Assembly: GCF_009363795.1 (NCBI RefSeq)
Contig: NZ_CP045420.1
Coordinates: forward strand, 291,001 to 355,000
Direction: 5' to 3'
Length of the DNA stretch: 64,000 nucleotides
Origin: Palleronia sp. THAF1
GTDB lineage: Bacteria > Pseudomonadota > Alphaproteobacteria > Rhodobacterales > Rhodobacteraceae
A model generated the notes under the pieces. It was not told the DNA's origin and did not search any database. It was given only the letters and a program-made list of their open reading frames with translations. The translations under genes and the position numbers were made by a program. Positions 19,773-29,572 of this stretch are shown one piece after another. How positions within the stretch are numbered: the stretch's first letter is position 1; every line of letters begins with the position of its first letter.

Positions 19773-21959
19773 ATGCCCCACTTCGCCCATGGCGATCTGA
19801 TCGCCGTCCAGACCACCCAGCCGCTCGATCGGACGCTTGATTATCGTGCGCCCGAAGGCGGCTGTGCGACAGGCGATTTCGTCGAGGTTCCATTGGGTCC
19901 GCGCAAGGTGCTGGGCGTCGTCTGGGGCCCGGGCGAGGGGGGCTACGATCTGGCAAAGGTGCGCGCCGCCTACCGCGTGCTGGACGTGCCGCCGATGCGC
20001 GAAGAGATGCAGGTCTTTCTGGCCCGCGCCGCTGAATACACGCTGACCCCCATGCCCGCGATGCTGCGATTGGCGACGCGCGTGCCGGGGCTGGGTCAGG
20101 ATGTGTCCTTGCGGCGGGTCTATACGCGCGGGGCGGCGGACCCCGACCGTATGACCGACGCCCGCACCCGCGTGCTGGCGGTGCTGGACGAGTATCAGGG
20201 ACTGTCCTTCACCTTAAGCGAACTGGCCGAGATGGCGGGGGTGACGACATCCGTGGTGAAAGGTCTGGTGAAGCAAGGCGCGGTGTACGAGCGCGAGGCC
20301 CCGCGCGACACGCCCTATCCCCGGTTGGACCCGGACTTGCCGGGCAAGCCTCTGGCGAAGGATCAGGGGCAGGCGGCGCAGGCAATGGTGCAAGCTGTTC
20401 AGTCTGGCGACTACGGCACCACCATGCTGCGCGGCGTCACCGGATCGGGCAAGACAGAGGTCTATCTGGAAGCCGTCGCCGCCTGTCTGGCAAAGGGGCG
20501 TCAGGCGCTGGTGCTTCTGCCCGAGATCGCGCTGACGGCGGAGTTTTTGCACCGCGTCGAGGTACGGTTCGGCGCACGCCCCGCCGAATGGCACCACGGT
20601 GTGACCCAGACAGAGCGGCGGCGCTGCTGGAAGATGGTGGCCACGGGCGGCGCGCAGCTGGTTGTGGGCGCGCGCTCGTCTTTATTCCTGCCGTTTCGCG
20701 ATCTGGGGCTGGTGGTCGTCGATGAAGAGCATGACACCTCCTACAAGCAGGAAGACGGCGTCCTGTATTCCGCGCGGGACATGGCCGTTTTGCGTGCGTC
20801 CATCTGTTCGGCGCAGGTGGTGCTGGCCTCCGCCACGCCCTCGCTGGAGACTTGGGCGAATGTCGAGGCCGGGAAGTACAACGCGCTGACGCTCACGTCC
20901 CGGTTCGGAGATCGGGCGATGCCGAAGATGGACGCCATCGACATGCGCGACGAAGAGTTGCCGGGCGGGCGATGGGTGTCGCCCAGCTTGCAGGCGCAGA
21001 TGCAAGACCGGCTGGACAAGGGCGAGCAATCGCTGCTGTTCCTGAACCGGCGCGGCTATGCGCCCGTCACGATCTGCCGTGCCTGCGGGGAAATGGTCGC
21101 TTGCCCCCATTGCGATGCGCGGATGGTCGAGCATCGGTTCCTGAAAAGGCTGATCTGCCACCAGTGTGGTGAGACCAAGCCCGTGCCGCCCGAATGTCCG
21201 TCCTGCAAGGTCGAGGGCAAGATGGCCGCCGTCGGTCCAGGTGTGGAACGCATGGCAGAAGAAGCCGCTGCGCTATTCCCCGATGCGCGGGTCGAGGTGC
21301 TGTCGTCGGACATGTACGCCAGCTCACGCGCGCTGCAGGCCCGGATCGAGGCCATTGCGGCAGGGGCGGCGGATATCGTCGTGGGCACGCAGCTGGTTGC
21401 CAAGGGCCACAACTTTCCGCTGCTGACGCTGGTGGGTGTCATTGACGCGGATCTCGGGCTTCAGGGATCTGACCTGCGCGCCGCCGAGCGCACGTTCCAA
21501 CTGATGCGACAGGTGGCGGGCCGCGCGGGACGGGCGGACAAGCCCGGTGCGGCGGTGTTGCAGACGTTCCAGCCCGAGCACCCCGTCATCAAGGCGATCC
21601 TGTCGGGGGATGAAGAAGGATTCTGGAAGGCAGAGGCCGAGCAGCGCCGTGCGGCGGGCGTCCCACCCTACGGGCGTATGGCGGGCATTGTGCTGTCGTC
21701 GCCGGATGTGCAGGCGGTGTTCGATCTGGGCAATCGTCTGGCGCGCGCCGATGCGCCCCTGCGCCGGATCGGGGCGGATCTGTATGGTCCTGCCCCCGCA
21801 CCCATTGCGCGGATCAGGGGGCGGCATCGGGTGCGTTTGTTGATCAAGGCCGAGAAGTCGGCGCCGCTGCAAGCGGCAGTGACCGAATGGCTGGCGAGCG
21901 TGCGCTGGAAGGGCGACATTCGACTGAGCGTCGATATAGATCCGCAAAGCTTTTACTGA
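19773..21959 (+). CDS. priA: primosomal replication protein N' (helicase PriA)
   Basis: The 728-residue protein restarts stalled replication forks. It contains the N-terminal 3'-DNA-binding domain (about 1-105), a winged helix (about 125-175), helicase motifs with the P-loop GVTGSGKT (221-228) and DEEH, and a cysteine-rich insertion with eight cysteines in C-x2-C-type pairs (CRACGEMVACPHC, CHQCG, CPSC) binding two zincs. The final segment is the PriA C-terminal domain. The start MPHFAHGDLIAV fits the family; the frame is open upstream. Confidence 0.97.
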   Translation: MPHFAHGDLIAVQTTQPLDRTLDYRAPEGGCATGDFVEVPLGPRKVLGVVWGPGEGGYDLAKVRAAYRVLDVPPMREEMQVFLARAAEYTLTPMPAMLRLATRVPGLGQDVSLRRVYTRGAADPDRMTDARTRVLAVLDEYQGLSFTLSELAEMAGVTTSVVKGLVKQGAVYEREAPRDTPYPRLDPDLPGKPLAKDQGQAAQAMVQAVQSGDYGTTMLRGVTGSGKTEVYLEAVAACLAKGRQALVLLPEIALTAEFLHRVEVRFGARPAEWHHGVTQTERRRCWKMVATGGAQLVVGARSSLFLPFRDLGLVVVDEEHDTSYKQEDGVLYSARDMAVLRASICSAQVVLASATPSLETWANVEAGKYNALTLTSRFGDRAMPKMDAIDMRDEELPGGRWVSPSLQAQMQDRLDKGEQSLLFLNRRGYAPVTICRACGEMVACPHCDARMVEHRFLKRLICHQCGETKPVPPECPSCKVEGKMAAVGPGVERMAEEAAALFPDARVEVLSSDMYASSRALQARIEAIAAGAADIVVGTQLVAKGHNFPLLTLVGVIDADLGLQGSDLRAAERTFQLMRQVAGRAGRADKPGAAVLQTFQPEHPVIKAILSGDEEGFWKAEAEQRRAAGVPPYGRMAGIVLSSPDVQAVFDLGNRLARADAPLRRIGADLYGPAPAPIARIRGRHRVRLLIKAEKSAPLQAAVTEWLASVRWKGDIRLSVDIDPQSFY

Positions 21960-21968
21960 ACGGCAAAA

Positions 21969-21996
21969 GGCCCGCCACGTCGGGACGTGGCGGGCC
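21969..21996 (-). terminator. shared terminator between priA and the SurA-like gene
   Basis: GGCCCGCCACGT pairs with ACGTGGCGGGCC around CGGG (12-bp stem, tetraloop). On the minus strand it is followed by TTTT, so it ends the minus-strand transcript; as it is 9 bases after the priA stop it may also stop that message. Confidence 0.8.
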
Positions 21997-22019
21997 GGTC
22001 GCGGCACTATGAAAGCTGC

Positions 22020-22820
22020 TTAATTCGAGGACGAGGACTCGCTGTTGTCCGGCATGTTGTCCTCGACAGAGGTCGCGCCATCGTCTGACGTAGAGGTGCT
22101 GCCGGTGCCAGTCGCATCGTCGGACATCGTCCCTTCATCCTGCGACGCGGCCTCCTGCGGCTCGCCATCGGGACCGTAGTAAACGATCTCGACGCCTTCC
22201 TGCAGCGCTTCGCCCATCTCGTTCAACCGCTGTTGACGCAATTGCTGCTCGATCTGCGGACGCACGGCATCCAGAGGCGGCACTTCGGTTTGACTGTTCG
22301 AGGCGACTTCGTCGTAGGTGTCCTGTACCGCTTGGTCAGTCACGGCACCCTCAAGCTCGCGCTCGACATAAACTTGCACCATCGCGTCTTCTTCGGTGCG
22401 CTGGTTGTTCTCATCGAGCAGGGCTTCAACGTCCTCGTCGTCCGCCATGTTCTCATCCATGGCAGCCTGAAGGATCAGTTCACGCAAGATCAACTGCTCC
22501 ATTGCCATCGGAATCAACATCTCGACCGGCTGGGATTGGCGAATTTGGGCAGGGAAGGCCGAAAGGGCAGCTTCCACGTCAGCGGCCGTGATCTCGGCGT
22601 CGCCGACGGTGGCGAGCAGTGGATCGGCCTGTTCTTCGCCGTCCGTGCCTGCGGCAACCGAACTACCGTCCTGACCTTCGGCGGTCGGCATCTCGGTGTC
22701 CGCGGATTGCGTCGTGTCGCTGTCACTACCGCTCGTGTGCTGCTCGGCCAGAACCGGCGCTGCAGCAATGGGGGCGGACAGCAGCAGGGCGATAAGGCTG
22801 GTTTTCGTGGTCTTAAGCAT
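22020..22820 (-). CDS. SurA/PrsA-like periplasmic protein lacking the parvulin domain
   Basis: A 266-residue exported protein (signal MLKTTKTSLIALLLSAPIAAAPVLA) with an acidic Ser/Thr/Asp-rich linker (30-65), a SurA-N-type helical chaperone region (LLATVGDAEITAADVEAAL ... QLILRELILQAAMDENM, 68-150), then AVTDQAVQDTYDEVA running straight into VPPLDAVRPQIEQQLRQQRL. In parvulin-type foldases these two segments flank a ~90-residue PPIase domain, which is absent here. The C-terminus is a second acidic low-complexity tail (215-266). A chaperone without isomerase activity is the likely reading. Confidence 0.75.
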   Translation of the reverse strand: MLKTTKTSLIALLLSAPIAAAPVLAEQHTSGSDSDTTQSADTEMPTAEGQDGSSVAAGTDGEEQADPLLATVGDAEITAADVEAALSAFPAQIRQSQPVEMLIPMAMEQLILRELILQAAMDENMADDEDVEALLDENNQRTEEDAMVQVYVERELEGAVTDQAVQDTYDEVASNSQTEVPPLDAVRPQIEQQLRQQRLNEMGEALQEGVEIVYYGPDGEPQEAASQDEGTMSDDATGTGSTSTSDDGATSVEDNMPDNSESSSSN

Positions 22821-22939
22821 CGGTCACTCCAGTCACTATAAATACTTGACCGCCCAACGGACGCCCCGACGCATTGTTTCATTGAAATGCTGTGCGGTTT
22901 CGTCTCGCCAAGGTGGATCGGCGGGCGTAAGCCGATCCC

Positions 22940-24169
22940 ATGCGCCTTGTGCCACTTGCCGAAGCCCGGGACCTGCCACGCTGGCAACGGCCCGAGACGC
23001 TGCTGTTCCTGATGGCCTTCGCGATGCCATTGGCCTTCGCCACATGGATGGCGCTGCTCAACAACTTCGTGATCGAAGTCGCCGGATTCACGGGGGTCGA
23101 AATCGGCTGGCTGCACACGGTGCGCGAGATTCCGGGCTTTCTGGCGATTGGCGTGATCCTGCTGATCCGGGTGATCCGAGAACAGGTTCTTGGCCTGTCG
23201 TCGCTTCTGCTTCTGGGCGTAGCGACAGCGGCCACCGCCTGGTTCCCGAGTTTTGGCGGTATCCTGTTGATGACGGCGCTTAGTTCGGTGGGATTCCATT
23301 ATTACGAGACGGTGAACCAGTCGCTGCAGTTGCAATGGCTGGAAAAGAAGCGCGCGCCGCAGATGCTGGGGTGGATCGTGGCGGTGGGGTCGGGTGCGTC
23401 TTTGCTGTCCTATGGGCTGCTAGTGGTGACGTGGCGGGCGTTCGATCTGTCCTACGACTTCGTCTACGGCGTGGCGGGCGGGGCCTGCGCGCTGATCGCG
23501 GTGTTCTGCATGATCGCCTATCCACAATTCGAGTCCCCCGATCCGCAGCACAAGACCTTCATCCTGCGCCGCCGCTACTGGCTGTATTACGCGCTGCAAT
23601 TCATGTCGGGTGCGCGGCGGCAGATCTTCGTGGTCTTCGCCGCCTTCATGATGGTCGAACGCTTCGGTTTCGAAGTGCATGAGGTTACGGCACTGCTGCT
23701 GATCAACTACGTCGCCAACATGATCATCGCGCCGCTGTTGGGCCGCGCTGTGGGCCACTTTGGCGAGCGCATGGCTCTGGTGTTCGAGTATACTGGGCTG
23801 GTGCTGGTGTTCTTGGCCTATGGCGGCGTCTACTACTTCGGATGGGGCGTCGTTCTGGCAGCGGGGCTGTATGTGGTCGATCACATGCTGTTCGGGCTGG
23901 CACTGGCGCTGAAGACCTATTTTCAGAAGATTGCCGACCCGCGCGACATCGCTCCCACTGCCGCCGTCGCCTTCACCATCAACCACATCGCCGCCGTGTT
24001 CCTGCCAGCTTCGCTTGGATACCTGTGGGTCGTGGCGCCGGGTGGCGTCTTCGTGCTGGCCGCCGGGATGGCGATGACCTCGCTGTTGCTGGCCCTGCTG
24101 ATCCCCCGCCATCCCGCGCCGGGCCATGAGACGCGGTTCGGGCCGTTGCTGGCGGCGCCGGCAGAGTAG
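22940..24169 (+). CDS. MFS transporter
   Basis: A 409-residue integral membrane protein with about 12 hydrophobic helices and a central cytoplasmic loop (about 195-215, including RRRYWLYY at its end). The architecture is that of a major facilitator superfamily permease, but typical motif A is weak. Substrate cannot be inferred; neighbours (a chaperone-like protein and msrA) give no hint. The start [15 protein letters not shown] lies 119 bases from the divergent gene. Confidence 0.82.
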   Translation: MRLVPLAEARDLPRWQRPETLLFLMAFAMPLAFATWMALLNNFVIEVAGFTGVEIGWLHTVREIPGFLAIGVILLIRVIREQVLGLSSLLLLGVATAATAWFPSFGGILLMTALSSVGFHYYETVNQSLQLQWLEKKRAPQMLGWIVAVGSGASLLSYGLLVVTWRAFDLSYDFVYGVAGGACALIAVFCMIAYPQFESPDPQHKTFILRRRYWLYYALQFMSGARRQIFVVFAAFMMVERFGFEVHEVTALLLINYVANMIIAPLLGRAVGHFGERMALVFEYTGLVLVFLAYGGVYYFGWGVVLAAGLYVVDHMLFGLALALKTYFQKIADPRDIAPTAAVAFTINHIAAVFLPASLGYLWVVAPGGVFVLAAGMAMTSLLLALLIPRHPAPGHETRFGPLLAAPAE

Positions 24170-24224
24170 CAAGGCCGCGGCAGGCTTCCTATATCGAGTG
24201 CAACACCGATACGGAGGCAACCCG

Positions 24225-24875
24225 ATGTTCAATATTCTGCGCAAATCCACAGAGATCCCGACCGCCGAAGCTGCCCTTAAGGGACGCGACACGCCAATCC
24301 CGACGGCCAAGCAACACTACGTGCTGGATGTGCCCCTGAAAGACGTTCCCGCGGGCCACGAGCAGGCCATGTTTGGCATGGGCTGTTTCTGGGGGGTCGA
24401 GCGAATGTTCTGGAAGCTGGACGGCGTGCACACCACCGCCGTGGGCTACGCGGGCGGTCATACGCCGAATGCCACCTATGAAGAGGTGTGTTCCGGCAAG
24501 ACCGGCCATAACGAGGTCGTGCATGTGGTCTACGATCCCAAGCGCATCAGCTACGAGGATCTGTTGAAAGTCTTCTGGGAAGGCCATGATCCTACGCAGG
24601 GAATGCGTCAGGGCAATGATCGCGGCACGCAATACCGCTCTGGCATTTACGTCTACGACGACGCGCAGCGCCGCGCCGCCGAAGCAACGCGCGAGGCCAT
24701 GCAGCCGAAGTTTCGCGATGCGGGATACGGCCAGATCACGACGGAAATCGTCGATGCGCCGACGTTCTACTACGCTGAAGAGTACCACCAGCAGTACCTT
24801 GCCAAGAACCCCAACGGCTATTGCGGCATCGGTGGGACCGGCGTGACCTGTCCGATCGGTGTCGCCGTCGCCTGA
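24225..24875 (+). CDS. msrA: peptide-methionine (S)-S-oxide reductase
   Basis: The 216-residue enzyme repairs methionine S-sulfoxide. It has the catalytic GCFWG motif (about 52-56), the substrate-binding [26 protein letters not shown], and both C-terminal recycling cysteines in [15 protein letters not shown], so it is the thioredoxin-recycled three-cysteine type. GGAGG lies 7 bases upstream of the ATG. The N-terminal ~40 residues are an extension as in E. coli MsrA. Confidence 0.97.
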   Translation: MFNILRKSTEIPTAEAALKGRDTPIPTAKQHYVLDVPLKDVPAGHEQAMFGMGCFWGVERMFWKLDGVHTTAVGYAGGHTPNATYEEVCSGKTGHNEVVHVVYDPKRISYEDLLKVFWEGHDPTQGMRQGNDRGTQYRSGIYVYDDAQRRAAEATREAMQPKFRDAGYGQITTEIVDAPTFYYAEEYHQQYLAKNPNGYCGIGGTGVTCPIGVAVA

Positions 24876-24893
24876 GGTTACTTGAAAGACGCA

Positions 24894-24925
24894 TGCAGGC
24901 GCAGCGAAGGTTTGCTGCGCTTGCA
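24894..24925 (+). terminator. hairpin after msrA
   Basis: TGCAGGCGCAGC pairs with GCTGCGCTTGCA (one G-T wobble in a 12-bp stem) 19 bases after the msrA stop. No clear T tract, so termination may be rho-assisted. Confidence 0.5.
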
Positions 24926-24990
24926 CCCATGACAGACGCGGAATCGCGCCTAGTCTCCTTCAGGTAGCATTGCCGTGAGGGAAGAACCGC

Positions 24991-26598
24991 GTGGACCGTA
25001 TTCAGGAACAGATAACGACGCTCGATCTAAGCGTGATCGCGGCTTACTTCGGCCTTATAATCCTGATCGGCATCTATGTGTCTCGTCGCACCAAGACGGG
25101 CGATGATCTGTTCCTTGCAGGTCGGACGCTGGGGTGGGGCGCCATCGGCTTCTCGCTCTTCGCGTCGAATATCTCCAGTTCCACGCTGATCGGCCTGACC
25201 GGATCGGCCTACACGACCGGCATCGCGCCCTCGGCCTATGAATGGCTGGCAGGCGTGCCTCTGCTGATCATGGCGTTCATCTTCGCGCCGATCTTCCTGA
25301 AGTCGAAGATCACGACGACCCCCGAATACCTGGACAAGCGCTACAGCCGCCGGGTGCGGCTGTATTTCTCTGGCCTGACGATCTTCTTCACCATCGTCGT
25401 GGACTGCGCGGGCGGCCTTTATGCGGGTGGTTTGGTGCTGAACACCTTCTTCCCCGGTTTGCAGCTGTGGCAGAGCGCCGTGGCAATCGGGTTGTTCGCC
25501 GGACTCTACACCGCTGCCGGGGGCCTGAAGGCGGTGGTCTTCACCGACGTGCTGCAGGCCGTCGTGCTGATCGGCGGCTCGGCAATCCTGGCCTACGTGA
25601 TGTTCGCCGAACTCGACTTCTCTTTCCAGGCGATCCGCGATGCGGTTGAGAACGAGAACCACCTTTCCATGGTCCTGCCTTTGGAAAACGAAACTCTGCC
25701 GTGGCCCGGCCTGTTCTTCGGCGTGGCGCTGCTTGGGTTTTGGTACTGGGTGACGAACCAGTACATCGTACAGCGCGTGCTGGGCGCGAAGTCGCTGCCC
25801 GACGCCCAATGGGGCGCAATCCTTGGCGGTATGCTGAAAATCCTACCGCTGTTCATTATGGTCTTCCCCGGCGCCATGGCCGCGGCACTGTTGCCGGACA
25901 TCGAGCAGGCGGACCGTGTGTTCCCGATCATGATCACCGAACTGCTGCCTGCTGGCCTGACCGGCCTTGTGCTGGCGGGCCTGATCGCGGCGATCATGTC
26001 GAGCGTCGATTCGACGTTGAACTCATCTTCCACGTTGGTGGTGACGGACTTCATCACCAAGCCCGAGAAGGAGTTGGACCCAGATACCCAGCGCAGCTAC
26101 GGAACCGTCGCCACGCTGGTCTTCATGGTACTGGCCATCGCCTGGGCACCGCTGATCCAATTCGCAGGCGGCCTGTGGGACTACCTGCAGCAGATGTTCT
26201 CTGTCCTCGTGCCGCCCTTGGTCGTGCTGTTCATGATGGGTGCGCTGTCGCGCTTCGGCACGGAAAAGGCGGGTTTCTGGACGCTGATCTTCGGGCATTC
26301 GATCGGCGCGATCCTGTTCTGCCTTGGAAATGCCGGGGTCATGGGGCTGTTCGGGATGGACCCGGTCTGGCCCATCCACTTCACGATCAACGTCGCCATC
26401 ATGACCGTGGCGTCGCTGGTCTTCTACCTACTCGTCAGCGCTGTCACCGAAGGGCGAGATCTGGATGACGAAGTGATCTGGAACCGGGAGAAATCGTTGG
26501 AGGACGCCGCGTGGGGCCGCGCGTGGTATGCCGACATCCGGTATCAGGGCGTCGTGCTGGCGGGTTCGATGCTGGCGATCCTGATCCTCTTCTGGTGA
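24991..26598 (+). CDS. sodium:solute symporter (SSS family)
   Basis: A 535-residue membrane protein with about 14 helices of the SSS/SGLT type: SVIAAYFGLIILIGIYVSRRTKTGDDLFLAGRTLGW at the start, FSLFASNISSSTLIGLTGSAYTTG, an AGGLKAVVFTDVLQAVVLIGG helix, YWVTNQYIVQRVLGAKS and GLIAAIMSSVDSTLNSSSTLVVTDF, the latter with the Ser/Asp residues of the Na2 site. The YWVTNQYIVQR pattern is that of the sugar/inositol (SGLT) branch, so a sugar or polyol is a reasonable guess. GTG start with GAGGGA upstream. Confidence 0.92.
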   Translation: MDRIQEQITTLDLSVIAAYFGLIILIGIYVSRRTKTGDDLFLAGRTLGWGAIGFSLFASNISSSTLIGLTGSAYTTGIAPSAYEWLAGVPLLIMAFIFAPIFLKSKITTTPEYLDKRYSRRVRLYFSGLTIFFTIVVDCAGGLYAGGLVLNTFFPGLQLWQSAVAIGLFAGLYTAAGGLKAVVFTDVLQAVVLIGGSAILAYVMFAELDFSFQAIRDAVENENHLSMVLPLENETLPWPGLFFGVALLGFWYWVTNQYIVQRVLGAKSLPDAQWGAILGGMLKILPLFIMVFPGAMAAALLPDIEQADRVFPIMITELLPAGLTGLVLAGLIAAIMSSVDSTLNSSSTLVVTDFITKPEKELDPDTQRSYGTVATLVFMVLAIAWAPLIQFAGGLWDYLQQMFSVLVPPLVVLFMMGALSRFGTEKAGFWTLIFGHSIGAILFCLGNAGVMGLFGMDPVWPIHFTINVAIMTVASLVFYLLVSAVTEGRDLDDEVIWNREKSLEDAAWGRAWYADIRYQGVVLAGSMLAILILFW

Positions 26599-26652
26599 TC
26601 CTTGCGGGGCGCGGCGTTCCGTGACAAGCCGCACTGAGCCCGGAGAGATGCC

Positions 26653-27519
26653 ATGCCCACCTACACCGCCCTGACCCTGCTGCCCGATGAGACCCGCGCC
26701 AAGGCGCTGGGCGACGCGATGGAACGGATGGAGCCGGAGCCTACCGGCATCGGCGTCTTCGAAATGGAGGACGACAGCGGGCTCTGGGAAGTCGGCGGCT
26801 ACTTTACTGAAACGCCCGACGCCGCAGAGCTGGCCGTGCTGGCCGCTGCCTTCGACGCGCGGCCTTTTACCGTCAGCGAACTGCCAGAGATCGACTGGGT
26901 CGCGAAGGTGCGGCGCGAACTCGCCCCGGTCGAGGCGGGGCGCTTCTTCCTGTACGGCAGCCACGACTCCGACAAGCTACCGGCGGACGCGGTACCGTTG
27001 CTGGTGGATGCCGCGATGGCGTTCGGCACCGGCCACCACGGAACGACGAAAGGATGCCTGGTCGCATTTGACCGTCTGCTTGGGCAGGGCATGGATTTCG
27101 CGCGCGTCGCTGATATCGGTTGCGGCACCGCCGTTCTGGCCATGGCCGCCGCAAAAGAGACTGCCGCCACGCCCATCGCATCGGATATCGATTCGGTCGC
27201 GGTGGAAGTAGCGGAGGCGAATGTGGCGCTGAATGGGCTGGAGGGTCGGGTGGAGTGTCTGGAGGCCGTCGGCTTCGACCATCCGCGCATTGCAGCGGTT
27301 GGCCCCTACGATCTGATCTTCGCCAACATTCTGAAAGGCCCGCTTATCGCGCTTGCTCCTGATATGGCGGCGCATGCGGCCCCCGACTCAGTCGCCATTC
27401 TGTCCGGTCTTCTGAATCCGCAGGCAGACGAGGTCTCCGCAGTTTATGCCCGTAACGGCTACAATGAGATGGCGCGCGATGTGATTGGCGACTGGACCAC
27501 GCTCACTTTACGCCGATAA
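26653..27519 (+). CDS. prmA: ribosomal protein L11 methyltransferase
   Basis: A 288-residue SAM-dependent enzyme that trimethylates ribosomal protein L11. The N-terminal substrate-recognition domain (1-100) leads to the catalytic domain with AFGTGHHGTTKGCL (diagnostic for PrmA, about 118-131), SAM-binding ADIGCGTAVLAMAAA and NILKGPLIALAPD (PrmA NIL motif). Preceded by GGAGAG. Confidence 0.95.
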   Translation: MPTYTALTLLPDETRAKALGDAMERMEPEPTGIGVFEMEDDSGLWEVGGYFTETPDAAELAVLAAAFDARPFTVSELPEIDWVAKVRRELAPVEAGRFFLYGSHDSDKLPADAVPLLVDAAMAFGTGHHGTTKGCLVAFDRLLGQGMDFARVADIGCGTAVLAMAAAKETAATPIASDIDSVAVEVAEANVALNGLEGRVECLEAVGFDHPRIAAVGPYDLIFANILKGPLIALAPDMAAHAAPDSVAILSGLLNPQADEVSAVYARNGYNEMARDVIGDWTTLTLRR

Positions 27520-27619
27520 CGCCCAATTTCCGCCATTTTCTTGCCCTTCGATCGCCGATCTCGGATTGTCGCCGCATGTCCCGCCGTCCTCTGACGTTGG
27601 GACGGAAGGAGATGAAGCA

Positions 27620-27967
27620 ATGGTCCATCCACCGGAAGCATCACGTCATATCGCTCAGAACCCGGCCTTCGCGCAAAAGGCGCGTCGGGTCGCCAATCGT
27701 CACGGTGCGGAACAGGAAAACCGACGTTTCGCGCTACCGCGTATTGGTTTGCAGGGTATCGTAAGGACGGTGCTGGCACTCTGGTGCATCAAGATCGCTG
27801 TCGTCACGGCGCAGGGTCCGACCGCCCAGACAGAAATGGTGGCACGGCTGGAGAATATATCGCCGGTCGCCGCGACGCTGGCCGCACCGGATCCGTTGAC
27901 CCGGAACGCCCTTGCGCTTCGCTACAAGTTTTCTGACTGGAAGCGCGATCTGGAGCGGATCTTCTAG
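27620..27967 (+). CDS. hypothetical protein with one membrane helix
   Basis: A 115-residue protein with a basic N-terminal half, a single hydrophobic helix (IVRTVLALWCIKIAVVTA, about 48-65) and a short helical tail ending FSDWKRDLERIF. AAGGAG is placed 9 bases before the ATG, a strong ribosome binding site. I recognise no family. It converges with the DUF1127 gene 4 bases away. Confidence 0.65.
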   Translation: MVHPPEASRHIAQNPAFAQKARRVANRHGAEQENRRFALPRIGLQGIVRTVLALWCIKIAVVTAQGPTAQTEMVARLENISPVAATLAAPDPLTRNALALRYKFSDWKRDLERIF

Positions 27968-27971
27968 ACGC

Positions 27972-28166
27972 TCAGAGGTGCTCTGCCTGATACCGCTCCA
28001 GCCCCAGATCGCGCAACTCGCGGTCCGACAGGCGCAGAGCGCTGCGGCGGGGCAGACGAATGGCAGACAGGCGGTCGCCGACATTCAGGATCAAGTCGGC
28101 AATGCGCGTCGCCAGAACGGTGCTTGTCGGCGTAGCGGTCGAACGGTGGGTGTCATAAAGGGCCAC
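27972..28166 (-). CDS. DUF1127 domain protein
   Basis: A 64-residue protein whose C-terminus, [25 protein letters not shown], is the DUF1127 (YjiS-like) arginine-rich motif common in Rhodobacterales. Small DUF1127 proteins have been linked to RNA metabolism and phosphate uptake in other alphaproteobacteria. GTG 28166 gives MALYDTHRS, the family-like N-terminus, with GAAGGA upstream; the ATG at 28175 has no properly spaced site. Confidence 0.85.
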   Translation of the reverse strand: MALYDTHRSTATPTSTVLATRIADLILNVGDRLSAIRLPRRSALRLSDRELRDLGLERYQAEHL

Positions 28167-28246
28167 GGGACGCATCCTTCGTGCTGGCGTTTCACTTGAA
28201 GGCCCCGTGCAGCATCATTCGGCGTCGTTCAAGCCCCAAGCTGCTG

Positions 28247-28275
28247 AAAAATTTTATATATTCTGAAGTGCAGGG
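28247..28275 (-). promoter_or_regulatory. AT-rich promoter region of the DUF1127 gene
   Basis: The minus strand reads AGAATATATAAAATTTTT in an otherwise GC-rich region, about 85-110 bases upstream of the DUF1127 start, a plausible -10 area of a strong promoter. Confidence 0.4.
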
Positions 28276-28278
28276 TGT

Positions 28279-28369
28279 CGTTTTCAGACCGATTGACGTC
28301 GAAAACGGTCCGTGTGTCGCGGGTGGAGCCGAACGATGTCGCAAAGCGACATCTTGGCGAATGTTCGCC
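28279..28369. promoter_or_regulatory. three inverted repeats upstream of ruvC
   Basis: Three separate perfect inverted repeats lie in 91 bases: CGTTTTC/GAAAACG (28279-28307, 15-base centre), GATGTCGC/GCGACATC (28335-28353, 3-base loop) and GGCGAA/TTCGCC (28356-28369, 2-base centre). None contains the alphaproteobacterial LexA pattern GTTC-N7-GTTC. They could be operators for the divergent DUF1127 gene or ruvCAB, or RNA hairpins in the ruvC leader. Confidence 0.4.
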
Positions 28370-28414
28370 TTTCGTGCTAGCGTGCGAAAAAACAACAATC
28401 ACGGGGCAGTCGGC

Positions 28415-28909
28415 ATGCGTGTTATCGGGATCGATCCGGGGCTTCGATGCCTTGGATGGGGTGTCATCGAATCGGAAGGCTCGCGTTTGCGCCACATCGC
28501 GAACGGCACGTGCAAAAGCGGCACCGGCGATCTGGCGGTGCGGTTGTTGTCCCTGCATGGGCAACTGACGGATGTCTTGCAGCGGTATGCACCTGACGCT
28601 GCGGCCATTGAGCAGACCTTCGTGAACCCCGACGGGGCCGGCACGCTCAAGCTGGGGCAGGCCAGAGGTGTCGCCTTGCTGACTTTGGCGCAGGCGGGGT
28701 TGGAGATCGGCGAGTATTACCCCAATGCGGTGAAGAAGGCGGTCGTCGGCGTGGGCCACGCTGCCAAGGCGCAGATCGACCACATGGTCCGGCTGCAATT
28801 GCCCGGAGCTGTGCCGGAAGGCCCCGACGCCGCCGATGCGCTGGCCATTGCCTTGTGCCATGCCGCGCATCTGGGCACGGCGCGCAGCATCGCGCGGAAC
28901 CTCGCATGA
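28415..28909 (+). CDS. ruvC: Holliday junction resolvase RuvC
   Basis: The 164-residue endonuclease resolves Holliday junctions. It has the RNase H-like fold with Asp7 in [17 protein letters not shown], Glu in [23 protein letters not shown], and the terminal acidic pair in [13 protein letters not shown]. It opens the ruvCAB operon; its stop overlaps the ruvA ATG (ATGA). Confidence 0.97.
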   Translation: MRVIGIDPGLRCLGWGVIESEGSRLRHIANGTCKSGTGDLAVRLLSLHGQLTDVLQRYAPDAAAIEQTFVNPDGAGTLKLGQARGVALLTLAQAGLEIGEYYPNAVKKAVVGVGHAAKAQIDHMVRLQLPGAVPEGPDAADALAIALCHAAHLGTARSIARNLA

Positions 28910-29568
28910 TCGGGCGTCTGTCGGGCCGCGTCGGCTATCTGGCCGACGACCACGTTCTGATCGACGTTGGGGGTGTCGGTTACGTGGTGCATGTCTCTGA
29001 CCGAACGCGCGCGGCGATGCCGGGGCCGGGCGAAGCAGTGCAGCTGTTCACCGACCTGCTGGTGCGCGAGGATCTGATGCAGCTGTTCGGCTTCCAGACG
29101 CTGGCCGAGAAGGAGTGGCACCGCCTGTTGATGAGCGTGCAGGGCATCGGAGCCAAAGCCTCTATGGCGATCCTTGGCGCACTGGGGCCGGACGGGGTGG
29201 GCCGCGCGATTGCCTTGGGCGACGCGGCGGCGGTGCGGCAGGCCCCCGGCGTCGGCCCCAAGATCGCGACACGGCTGGTGAACGAATTGAAGGACAAGGC
29301 CCCAACGATCATGGCGCTGGGCGTGCAAAGCGCGCCGATGGCTGATCCCGGCCCGTTGGCTACTTCGGACATCGCACCTGCGTCAGTCGCCCCCGCATCC
29401 ACCGCGCCGGTGGCGTCCGCGCAGTCAGAGGCGATGTCGGCCCTGTCGAACCTGGGCTACGCGCCGTCCGAAGCCGCTCGCGCAGTGGCCGAAGCTGCGG
29501 GGCAATCCGAAGGAGCCGATACGGCTACCCTGATCCGTGCAGCACTGAAGCTGCTGGCCCCGGCGTGA
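28906..29568 (+). CDS. ruvA: Holliday junction DNA helicase RuvA
   Basis: A 220-residue protein binding Holliday junctions as a tetramer. It shows the N-terminal OB fold ([26 protein letters not shown]), tandem helix-hairpin-helix motifs ([16 protein letters not shown] and [19 protein letters not shown]), an Ala/Pro-rich linker (about 150-175) and the C-terminal RuvB-interacting domain ([17 protein letters not shown]). Confidence 0.97.
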   Translation: MIGRLSGRVGYLADDHVLIDVGGVGYVVHVSDRTRAAMPGPGEAVQLFTDLLVREDLMQLFGFQTLAEKEWHRLLMSVQGIGAKASMAILGALGPDGVGRAIALGDAAAVRQAPGVGPKIATRLVNELKDKAPTIMALGVQSAPMADPGPLATSDIAPASVAPASTAPVASAQSEAMSALSNLGYAPSEAARAVAEAAGQSEGADTATLIRAALKLLAPA

Positions 29569-29572
29569 TCCG

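Noticed and set aside
28300-28414. LexA (SOS) box for ruvCAB
   Set aside because: The alphaproteobacterial pattern GTTC-N7-GTTC is not present; GAAC and GTTC occur singly.
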